10,225 nt of DNA. Source: Acidobacteriota bacterium. GTDB taxonomy: Bacteria > Acidobacteriota > Terriglobia > UBA7540. The notes below the pieces were generated by a model. It did no database searches, was not told the origin of the DNA, and worked only from the letters and a program-made list of their open reading frames with translations. The position numbers were made by a program, and so were the translations under genes. The stretch lies in NCBI GenBank assembly GCA_021827245.1, contig JAKAWN010000240.1, positions 1 through 10,225 of the forward strand, written 5' to 3'. Positions within the stretch are counted from its first letter, which is position 1; each line of letters begins with the position of its first letter. Shown piece by piece: positions 1 through 4,835 of the stretch.

Positions 1-10
1 CTTCCGATCT
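1..10. other. Probable residual Illumina adapter at contig edge
   Basis: The window opens with CTTCCGATCT, the exact last ten bases of the standard Illumina adapter end (GCTCTTCCGATCT). The transketolase frame is open through it, giving S-D-L-A-L-S-G. Family members, as I recall them, carry G-L-A-L-S-G here, so the match to the family starts at about base 9-11 and the Asp codon at 6-8 is foreign. The last two adapter bases (CT) may also be genuine, since CTG for Leu fits. I read bases 1-8 or 1-10 as untrimmed adapter, not genome. Confidence 0.8.
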
Positions 11-782
11 GGCCTTGAGCGGCAAAATCGTGTTTACCTACTCGATAGGCAACTTCCCGACGCTTCGTTGCCTGGAACACATTCGTAACGACATCTGTTA
101 CCACAACGCCAACGTGAAGGTCGTGTGCGTGGGTGGAGGTTTCTGCTACGGCGCAGCAGGAGCCAGTCACCATGCGACCGAGGATTTGGGCGTCATGCGG
201 ATATTGCCCGGAATGACTGTGATCGCTCCCGCGGACCCGGTCGAAGCGCGCCACGCCACTCGCGCAGTCGTGGATCAGGCCGGACCGTGCTACTTGCGGC
301 TGGGCAAGGCCGGCGAACCCGTGATTCACAAGCCCGACATCGGTTTCCAAATTGGCAAGGCAATCCGAGTCCGCGAGGGCGACGGGGTCACGCTGATTTC
401 TACGGGCGGGATGTTGCGATTCGTCCTCGGAGCTGCCGATCGCCTCTCCGAAAACGGCATTCACGCGCGCGTGCTGAGCATGCACACCGTGAAGCCTCTC
501 GACAAGGAATCCGTTCTCGCCGCTGCTCGCGAGTCATCCGCAATTTTCACGATCGAAGAGCACAGCATCGTGGGCGGCCTTGGCAGCGCGGTGGCCGAAG
601 TCCTGGCCGAATCGGGACAGCCACTGCCCGTTTTCAAGCGCCTGGGTGTGCCTTCGGCGTTTTCTTCGCGAGTCGGAACCCAGCAATACATGCTTGAGCA
701 GAATGGATTGTCCGCTGACGGCATCACACGGTCGGTGAGGGCGCTTGTCGGTGTACTTCGCCCGGCGGATATGCGAGGTTAG
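11..782 (+). CDS. Transketolase C-terminal subunit (split transketolase), 5'-truncated
   Basis: This is the C-terminal half of a split, thiamine-diphosphate-dependent transketolase, which moves two-carbon ketol units between sugar phosphates together with a separate N-terminal subunit. About 255 residues are visible. A pyrimidine-binding-type domain covers roughly residues 1-110 (GGGFCYGAAGASHHATEDLG, then VIAPADPVEA). The transketolase C-terminal domain follows at about 120-250 (LISTGGML, FTIEEHSIVGGLG). The frame is open to the window edge, and the TTG at 15 is not a real start: it sits inside a conserved block, and I estimate 60-70 N-terminal residues are missing. The partner subunit should lie just upstream. 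The stop at 780-782 is 3 bases from the SDR start, so the two genes are probably co-transcribed. Split transketolases beside SDRs and sugar enzymes often belong to polysaccharide or secondary-metabolite loci. The substrate is unknown. Confidence 0.88.
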
Positions 783-785
783 TCG

Positions 786-1517
786 ATGAATATGCGCGTT
801 TCCTTGAACGGTGGAGTTGCGGTTGTTACAGGCGCTGGCGGCGGTATTGGTGCTGCCCTTGCTCGATCGCTAATTGGCGAAGGTGCTACCGTTTTCGCAG
901 TGGGACGGAAGCGCGAACGGCTTGAAGCTGCGCTGTCCTGCTGCAGTGACAACCGCGCACGTGTGTTTACTGCTGATTTGACTCGTGCTGAAGATATCCA
1001 ATCGATCAGAAACAAGATTGAACATGAGTTCGGGCGGCTCGATGCGCTTCTTCACTCAGCCGGGGTAATTTCTCACGCCAGTGTTGAGCAGAGTTCTGTC
1101 GGAGACTTTGACGCCCAATATGCCGCCAACCTTCGCGCTCCCTACGTGCTTACGCAGACCTTGCTTTCTCTATTGAAGGTCTCCCGTGGACAGATTGTGT
1201 TTATCAACTCCAGCGCTGGCCTGGCTGCACGTTCCAACGCCAGCCAGTTCTGTGCGACCCAGTATGCTCTCAGAGCACTGACGGACAGCCTTCGCGCCGA
1301 GGTGAACGGCGACGGTATCCGTGTTCTGAGCGTTTATCCAGGACGTACGGCTACTTCGCGCCAGGCCGCCTTGTATGCAAGGTCGGGGGCTGAATATCGG
1401 CCGGAGTTTTTGCTGCAACCCGAGGATATTGCCTCTGTGGTTCTGAACGCCCTCACGCTGCCGCGGACAGCCGAGGTGACGGACATCACCATCCGCCCGA
1501 TGCAGAAGTCGTACTAG
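786..1517 (+). CDS. Short-chain dehydrogenase/reductase (SDR) with altered YxxxK site
   Basis: A 243-residue single-domain Rossmann protein of classical SDR length. It has the nucleotide-binding motif TGAGGGIG at 15-22, the Asp of 'ADL' at 64, HSAG at 90-93 in place of NNAG, the structural Asn at 115 and Ser142/Ser143 on strand 5. The catalytic YxxxK is replaced: the residues are Phe155 (TTC, 1248-1250) and Gln159 (CAG, 1260-1262), within QFCATQYALRA. A Tyr follows at 160. From memory, relatives with 'QFAATQHA' exist, so this may be a subfamily trait and not decay. The rest of the fold, including VYPGRTAT near 189-196, looks intact. It starts 3 bases after the transketolase stop. Its TAG stop coincides with the TA target of the downstream IS630 element and is preserved. 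Normal redox chemistry is doubtful; binding, epimerisation or an atypical reaction are alternatives. Confidence 0.85.
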   Translation: MNMRVSLNGGVAVVTGAGGGIGAALARSLIGEGATVFAVGRKRERLEAALSCCSDNRARVFTADLTRAEDIQSIRNKIEHEFGRLDALLHSAGVISHASVEQSSVGDFDAQYAANLRAPYVLTQTLLSLLKVSRGQIVFINSSAGLAARSNASQFCATQYALRALTDSLRAEVNGDGIRVLSVYPGRTATSRQAALYARSGAEYRPEFLLQPEDIASVVLNALTLPRTAEVTDITIRPMQKSY

Positions 1518-1529
1518 GTCTATGACCGC
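1514..1529 (+). repeat. Left terminal inverted repeat of IS630 element (with target CTA)
   Basis: CTAGGTCTATGACCGC is the perfect reverse complement of 2699-2714. Bases 1515-1516 (TA) are the target-site copy and also the first two bases of the SDR stop codon; the element proper starts at G1517. Confidence 0.92.
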
Positions 1530-1532
1530 ATG

Positions 1533-1552
1533 AAGAGATTCTATAATCTCTT
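1533..1552 (+). repeat. Subterminal 8-bp stem-loop in IS630 left end
   Basis: AAGAGATT (1533-1540) and AATCTCTT (1545-1552) are perfect inverted repeats around a 4-base loop CTAT. It lies just inside the left inverted repeat and contains TATAAT. It may be a transposase-binding or promoter-control site, or may protect the transposase gene from outside transcription. Confidence 0.5.
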
Positions 1553-1580
1553 GCCCCGTTGGGATGTTCGAGCCTATACT
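1551..1580 (+). promoter_or_regulatory. Candidate transposase promoter abutting the start codon
   Basis: TTGCCC at 1551-1556 and TATACT at 1575-1580, 18 bp apart, form a plausible sigma70-type promoter. Initiation about 7 bases past the -10 would fall at or next to the ATG at 1586, so the mRNA could be leaderless. A second perfect -10 (TATAAT, 1542-1547) lies in the subterminal stem-loop but has no good -35. Motif match only. Confidence 0.4.
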
Positions 1581-1585
1581 GGGGC

Positions 1586-2074
1586 ATGTCGCGACGCCCT
1601 ATCGAGGTGAAGGTATCTGCGAAAGATCAGAAGGAACTCCAGAAACTATTGCGGGCCGGTATTCAGCAGGTCCGGGTGGTCTTGCGCGCCCTGGCGCTGG
1701 AGCAGTTGTCGCTGGGCATGACGGCGCCGGCTGTGGCAAAGGTCGTGCATTTAACGCCACAAGCCGTGCGGCGGATTGGCCACCGGTATCGGCGAGGCGG
1801 ACTCCAAAGCGCGCTCTACGAGAGGCAAGGTCGGGGTGCGGAGCCTCTGCTGGACGCCTCGGAAAAGCAGCGGATCATCGCCATGGTGTGCAGCCAGCCC
1901 CCGCCCGGCTACGCGCGTTGGACGGTCCGGTTGGTGGCCGAGCAGGCCGTCAAGCGAAAACTGGTTCCGACGGTGGGCCGGGAGACGGTTCGTGTCTTAT
2001 TGCTCAGCCACGACCTGAAGCCGTGCCGGGGAAAAAATGTGGTGCGTCGCGGAACTGAACCAGGAGTACGTTGA
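1586..2074 (+). CDS. IS630-type transposase, N-terminal part (HTH domain), frame 1
   Basis: The N-terminal DNA-binding half of an IS630 transposase, 162 residues from ATG 1586 (MSRRPIEVKV). A TTG at 1559 is in frame upstream, but the ATG matches family starts better. The helix-turn-helix region reads LALEQLSLGMTAPAVAKVV and LTPQAVRRIGHRYRRGG, and a second wing-helix region includes ARWTVRLVAEQAV and VGRETVRVLL. The conserved junction normally reads about 'LSHDLKPWREKMWCV', but here the frame turns after DLKPC at a G4A6 run (2028-2037) and ends at TGA 2072-2074. The catalytic half follows in the +1 frame and overlaps this one, with both frames open from 2019 to 2074. Either expression uses a +1 shift or slippage at G4A6, or one base was inserted and the gene is broken. 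The A AAA AAT heptamer at 2032-2038 would give a -1 shift into the wrong frame. Confidence 0.82.
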   Translation: MSRRPIEVKVSAKDQKELQKLLRAGIQQVRVVLRALALEQLSLGMTAPAVAKVVHLTPQAVRRIGHRYRRGGLQSALYERQGRGAEPLLDASEKQRIIAMVCSQPPPGYARWTVRLVAEQAVKRKLVPTVGRETVRVLLLSHDLKPCRGKNVVRRGTEPGVR

Positions 2075-2708
2075 GAAGATGGAAGACGTTCTGGCAACCT
2101 ACGAAAAACCCTATGATCCCGCCGAGCCGGTCGTCTGCTTGGACGAGAAGCCGGTGGTGTTGCATGCCGACTTGCGGTCTCCAACACCGGCCGCACCCGG
2201 CCGGATCGCTAAACGCGACAACGAGTACAAGCGCTGCGGCACAGCGAACGTCTTCTGCGTCGTGGAGCCGAAGGCCGGACGGCATTTCACCTTGCCCACC
2301 CCGGATCGGTCCGCTCCCGAATTTGCCCAGGCCGTGGACACGATTGTAAGCTGTTACCCCTCGGCGCAAACGATTCATGTGGTGATGGACAATCTCAACA
2401 TCCATGGCCGGAAGTCGCTCACTGACCATTTCGGAATGGAAAGGGGCGACGCTCTCTGGAAACGCCTCACGGTCCACTACACGCCCAGGCATGGGAGTTG
2501 GTTGAACCAGGCGGAAATCGAGATCAGTCTGTTCACCAGGCAATGCCTGGGGCGGCGGCGGATTTCCAGCTTGGACGTCCTACGAAGGGAATCCCACGCC
2601 TGGAATCGCCAAGTCAATCGGCTGCGCGTTAAGATCAACTGGAAGTTCACGCGGAGAAAGGCCCGAGCAAAGTTCGGCTATAAAAGGAGTCTTTTAAGGC
2701 GGTCATAG
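2037..2708 (+). CDS. IS630-type transposase, C-terminal part (DDE domain), +1 frame
   Basis: The catalytic half of the IS630 transposase, 223 residues from the ATG at 2037; this ATG may be an internal codon of a fused product, since the frame is open from 2019. The DDE triad is complete: Asp36 in VVCLDEKP, Asp118 in HVVMDNLNIHG and Glu160 in HGSWLNQAEIE, with the usual spacing and order. Basic residues at the end (NWKFTRRKARAKFGYK) are typical. The stop lies in the right inverted repeat, so the protein ends with the element. No RBS is seen before 2037, which suggests expression as a frameshift fusion with the HTH half. With all catalytic residues and both ends intact, the element could still be mobile if the frame is bridged. 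Confidence 0.85.
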   Translation: MWCVAELNQEYVEKMEDVLATYEKPYDPAEPVVCLDEKPVVLHADLRSPTPAAPGRIAKRDNEYKRCGTANVFCVVEPKAGRHFTLPTPDRSAPEFAQAVDTIVSCYPSAQTIHVVMDNLNIHGRKSLTDHFGMERGDALWKRLTVHYTPRHGSWLNQAEIEISLFTRQCLGRRRISSLDVLRRESHAWNRQVNRLRVKINWKFTRRKARAKFGYKRSLLRRS

Positions 2709-2714
2709 ACCTAG
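2699..2714 (-). repeat. Right terminal inverted repeat of IS630 element (with target TAG)
   Basis: GCGGTCATAGACCTAG is the perfect reverse complement of 1514-1529. The transposase stop TAG (2706-2708) lies in it. The second TA target copy is 2711-2712. Confidence 0.92.
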
Positions 2715-2876
2715 CAGGAATCACCCGCTGGCGCTCAGAACCGCAATCCGTATTCCTAAGCTGGCCCCGGACACACAGCATATGGAGCCGGCAAAGAACC
2801 CGTAGGAAAAGTCGGCCGCTATTGTTGTCGATATGGATTAAGTGCTCGTCGACACTTATCTGTTGCACGTTCTTAG
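2711..2876. other. Degenerate DNA downstream of IS630, no supported gene
   Basis: All three forward frames carry stops, and I find no domain with confidence. Before the IS inserted, this DNA followed the SDR stop directly. It may hold the decayed N-terminal part of the acyltransferase whose end survives at 2877-3194: the same frame reads a glycine-rich stretch with VGKVGRYCC that weakly recalls a hexapeptide repeat, but it is interrupted by TAG at 2874-2876. Confidence 0.4.
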
Positions 2877-3194
2877 CTGGCGAAAGATCTGTCTGGAAGC
2901 GGAACGCGAAATGACAGAGGCGGGCCTCGCAATCCTATTCGAAGGCGCGAAATGGGAGGAATGCAGCCGTTGACGATGAAGGGTTCGATCATCATTGACG
3001 ATCATACCTGCATTGGAATGCGATCAATCATCTTGTCGGGAACTCATATAGGAGAGCACGCCCTGGTGGTCGTTAGCTCCGTGATGTCGTGCCGCGTGCC
3101 AGCGCGTACGATTGCGGCTGGGGATACCGCGCGCATGGCGCGCATGTGCGAGGATTCCGAATCCGCGCCGCTCAAAGTGGCGAATAGTACATAG
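2877..3194 (+). pseudogene. Remnant of hexapeptide-repeat acyltransferase (C-terminal part)
   Basis: The stretch from ATG 2952 (80 residues), with the same frame open back to 2877, encodes the end of a left-handed beta-helix acyltransferase. QPLTMKGSIIIDDHTCIG, IILSGTHIG and VPARTIAAGDTARMAR match the family pattern 'QPLTxKGixIgdDvWIG ... ilxGvxIG ... VPxxtvvxGxPAkvi'. It aligns without gaps to residues 179-238 of the intact acyltransferase at 3591-4388, with 21 of 60 identical by my count. Key positions are lost: the helix Trp is Cys (TCIG), the normally His-containing 'NHG' site upstream reads NDRG, and GxPA is GDTA. No RBS fits a 2952 start, and the catalytic N-terminal coils are missing. 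I treat it as a dead remnant; a short expressed protein is not excluded. Confidence 0.62.
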
Positions 3195-3454
3195 TGAGAA
3201 GTGATCGCCACAGCCCGGTTTTCTGGCACCAAGCCGATCGTGCACGAACTGAATGTTGCAGGGTTATTGCGTTAGTTCTTCAATCCGCCCACAGGCGCGA
3301 CAGAGGCATGTGGCGGGGAAGATGGTGTTTGGCGGGCAGACCACACGTGACTAGCAGGCAAGGCGTGCCGTTTGTTGTTGAAGTGTCCAGCTTTTCCTTT
3401 GGTGTGCTTCGTGCAGAGTCGCTTGCAGATGTTCTTGATTCGGTGGCCTTAACC
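3195..3454. other. Decayed inter-remnant DNA; possible SDR beta-strand trace
   Basis: A reading frame is open from 3194 to 3538 but most of it (rich in R, H, W, C) looks non-coding. The piece at 3371-3391 reads FVVEVSS, which resembles SDR strand 5 (IVFINSS in the intact SDR), with the Ser-Ser in the same frame as the SDR-like tail at 3455-3538. If so, about 80 residues between them have been lost. This part is tentative. Confidence 0.3.
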
Positions 3455-3538
3455 GCGCTGCTGGTTGGCCTGCTCACGGTCCAGCGGAGCGCAGAGGTTA
3501 CCGAAATTGTACTCAGGCTTATGCTGAAGTCCTTCTAG
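3455..3538 (+). pseudogene. C-terminal remnant of a second SDR
   Basis: The last residues of this frame, RSAEVTEIVLRLMLKSF, align without gaps to the last 17 residues of the intact SDR, RTAEVTDITIRPMQKSY (10 of 17 identical, most others conservative), and both end at TAG. Similarity continues weakly upstream (ALLVGLLTVQ against SVVLNALTLP), including a shared CTCACG stretch in the DNA. No Rossmann motif, Ser-Tyr-Lys site or start is found upstream. It is therefore the tail of a second SDR gene whose body has been deleted or scrambled. It lies 52 bases before the intact acyltransferase start. This suggests that an SDR-acyltransferase pair once stood here, parallel to the intact SDR followed by an acyltransferase remnant. 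Confidence 0.65.
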
Positions 3539-3574
3539 CGTTCAGAAGCCTTCGGTGCGACCGCCGGATGTGAT

Positions 3575-3581
3575 AAGGGAG
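3575..3581 (+). promoter_or_regulatory. Ribosome binding site deciding the acyltransferase start
   Basis: AAGGGAG ends 9 bases before ATG 3591. The upstream in-frame GTG at 3555 has no such site, so 3591 is preferred. Confidence 0.6.
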
Positions 3582-3590
3582 ATATTGAGA

Positions 3591-4388
3591 ATGGCCACGC
3601 AGAAAGAATCTTACAGTGCACGGCTTATCAGGTCATTTCGTACTCGGGGAGTACTCGGTTTTATAAAGCAATCGTGGATTCGTTTCTGGATGCTTTTTGT
3701 GGGGGTGGGGCCGGCGGGGCGCGTTGCCGCTTGGCTGGTTACTTGGTTTGCTCCGCCGAATTATGATCGATGGGAGTTACGTTTCTTGAATCCGAAGGGC
3801 TTTGTATCGCCGAAAGCCATGTTGCATGGCAAGGACATCTGCTTGGGACGAAACAGCTTTGTTGACGATCGCGCTGTAATCTTCCATAGAAAGAATGACG
3901 GTTTGATCAGCATCGGCGCAGAATCCATTATCGCCCGAGATACGGTCATCGAAGCTTCAAAAGGCGGAAGCGTCGTTATCGGAGATAGGACATTGGTTCA
4001 ACCTCACTGCTACGTAACGGCAGCCCAGGCATCAATCCGGATCGGATCTGGTGTAGCTGTCGGTCCCTACTGCGCGTTTTATCCACACGATCACGGTACT
4101 TTTGAAGGGCAGGATATAACCGGTCAGGACCTAGTTGTCAAAGGCGACATTGTTGTGGAGGACGGAGTTTGGTTGGGTCATGGAGTGACTGTGCTGAGCG
4201 GGGCGAGGATTGGGAGGGGAGCAGTGATTGGAGCCGGATCAGTTGTCACGCACGATGTGCCGGAGAATGCGATTGCCTGCGGTGTTCCGGCAAAGGTCCT
4301 TAAGAAGCGCCCGAAACGAATCGAACCTCCGGTGCTGAGGAAGCCTGTTGTTCACAGTGAAGCAGGCAGCGGCGTAGACCGCCTGTGA
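3591..4388 (+). CDS. Hexapeptide-repeat acyltransferase (left-handed beta-helix)
   Basis: A 265-residue acyltransferase of the left-handed beta-helix class (relatives of WcaF, CapG and serine O-acetyltransferase), which typically moves acetyl from acetyl-CoA to a sugar hydroxyl or amine in polysaccharide synthesis. An N-terminal segment of about 60 residues has a hydrophobic patch (FWMLFVGVGPAGRVAAWLVTWF, about 32-53), so membrane association is possible. Hexapeptide repeats run from about 75 to 220 (ICLGRNSFV, ISIGAESII, VVIGDRTLV, IRIGSGVAV, WLGHGVTVLSGARIGRGAVI). The likely catalytic His is in PHDHG (166 or 168), and the C-terminal motif ACGVPAKVLKKR is intact. It is longer than simple maltose acetyltransferases. 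Start 3591 is chosen for its AAGGGAG site. A possible next gene overlaps the end (GTGA at 4385). The neighbouring wecB and glycosyltransferase support a role in glycan decoration. The acceptor is unknown. Confidence 0.85.
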   Translation: MATQKESYSARLIRSFRTRGVLGFIKQSWIRFWMLFVGVGPAGRVAAWLVTWFAPPNYDRWELRFLNPKGFVSPKAMLHGKDICLGRNSFVDDRAVIFHRKNDGLISIGAESIIARDTVIEASKGGSVVIGDRTLVQPHCYVTAAQASIRIGSGVAVGPYCAFYPHDHGTFEGQDITGQDLVVKGDIVVEDGVWLGHGVTVLSGARIGRGAVIGAGSVVTHDVPENAIACGVPAKVLKKRPKRIEPPVLRKPVVHSEAGSGVDRL

Positions 4389-4454
4389 GGCTCATTCTCG
4401 TCGATCCAATGCTCAATACTGTACTTCTGACAAATGCTCACCAGCCAACCTGCG
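4385..4454 (+). pseudogene. Truncated start of an unidentified gene (possible glycosyltransferase)
   Basis: A GTG at 4385 overlaps the acyltransferase stop by four bases (GTGA), a classic coupled start. It reads VRLILVDPMLNTVLLTNA, hydrophobic strand first, in the style of the first beta-strand of many glycosyltransferases. The frame then runs into the 39-nt palindrome and stops within it after about 28 codons. I read it as the surviving 5' end of a gene lost in the same rearrangement that truncated the FkbH-like gene. It is too short to identify. Confidence 0.35.
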
Positions 4455-4475
4455 CAGCGCAGGTTGGCTGGTGAG
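4437..4475 (+). repeat. Perfect 39-nt palindrome (19-bp arms, 1-nt centre)
   Basis: The left arm (4437-4455, CTCACCAGCCAACCTGCGC) and right arm (4457-4475) are perfect reverse complements around A4456. No T-run follows, so it is not a standard terminator, although the RNA hairpin would be very stable. The right arm reads in frame into the FkbH-like remnant (R-R-L-A-G-E then T-N-G-I-Y-I-L-D-Y-D), so it looks like native coding sequence. The left arm would be an inverted copy, as made by replication template switching or snap-back, or by an amplification or assembly artefact. Confidence 0.85.
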
Positions 4476-4804
4476 ACAAACGGCATCTACATCTTGGACT
4501 ATGACGACTTGGTGGCACGTTACGGACGGCTTGCCCGGGCGGATGAGGAGAAGTGGCTTACCGTTTGATTGCCGAGGGCAGTTCCTAACATGTTTCCCCT
4601 GGTGAAAGAGTGGCTCCGTTTTCTTCATCCGCTGTCAGGCAAAATCGCCAAGGTTCTCGTCCTAGAGCTGGACAATACGCTTTGGGGTGGGGCCGTCGGG
4701 GAAGATGGATGGCATGAATTAAGCTGGGGGTTGAACAGCCCGGAGCCGCCTATCAGACGCTTCAGAGGGTTATGCTGGATTTCTACCGACGCGGAATCCT
4801 GGTA
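4455..4804 (+). pseudogene. FkbH-like (HAD-superfamily) gene remnant, broken at both ends
   Basis: Three pieces match FkbH-type proteins (HAD phosphatase-like domain, used to activate or load glyceryl or acyl groups). First, RRLAGETNGIYILDYDD through ADEEKWLTV (4458-4565). Second, after an in-frame TGA at 4566-4568 where the family usually has Arg (a CGA to TGA change), LVKEWLRFLHPLSGKIAKV and LVLELDNTLWGGAVGEDG (to 4739). Third, in the next frame, GAAYQTLQRVMLDFYRRGIL (4742-4801), implying loss of one base near 4740-4742. The HAD motif DxDxT reads ELDNT, so the nucleophilic Asp is Glu. The 5' side ends at the palindrome, and similarity stops at about 4804, where 'AISSKNN' would be expected next. 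It is clearly non-functional. It shows the locus once carried an FkbH-type activity. Confidence 0.8.
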
Positions 4805-4831
4805 AGAATCCCCCGGCTCTGTCGGGCTTAC
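4802..4831 (+). repeat. Bulged hairpin just upstream of wecB
   Basis: GTAAG (4802-4806) pairs with CTTAC (4827-4831), and CCCG (4812-4815) pairs with CGGG (4823-4826), leaving a 5-base bulge and a 7-base loop. It ends 4 bases before the wecB ATG and could limit ribosome access. It is short and could be chance. Confidence 0.3.
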
Positions 4832-4835
4832 CCTT

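Larger units (their letters stand above)
1517..2710 (+). mobile_element. IS630-type insertion sequence, complete ends
   Basis: A 1194-bp element bounded by inverted repeats GGTCTATGACCGC (1517-1529) and its exact reverse complement (2698-2710 by the outer 13 bp). With the flanking CTA/TAG the match is 16 bp perfect (1514-1529 against 2699-2714, allowing for end definition). The TA dinucleotides at 1515-1516 and 2711-2712 are the target duplication expected of the IS630-Tc1-mariner group, here inside a CTAG palindrome. Inward of the perfect part the repeat continues imperfectly for about 12 more bases. The element holds one transposase gene split into two frames, and the transposase stop lies inside the right repeat. 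Family and ends are clear; I cannot name the specific IS. Confidence 0.9.

Noticed and set aside
125..697. Forward open frame of 190 residues overlapping the transketolase
   Set aside because: It is Arg-rich and without motifs, while the overlapping frame has clear transketolase domains. It is a shadow of a GC-rich gene.
2032..2038. AAAAAAT as a -1 programmed frameshift heptamer
   Set aside because: The phase fits a -1 heptamer, but a -1 shift enters the wrong frame. The catalytic half needs +1 (or -2).
2004..2543. Reverse-strand open frame of 179 residues over the IS630 transposase
   Set aside because: It is fully antisense to the DDE domain with all catalytic motifs and has no recognisable features.
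3194..3538. Continuous 114-residue open frame as a hypothetical gene
   Set aside because: Only the last part has meaning, as the tail of a decayed SDR. The first two thirds have non-coding composition and no RBS, so I annotated the tail as a pseudogene instead.
4437..4475. Palindrome as an intrinsic terminator of the acyltransferase operon
   Set aside because: There is no T-run after the stem, and the right arm is part of the FkbH-like coding sequence. It fits a rearrangement product better.
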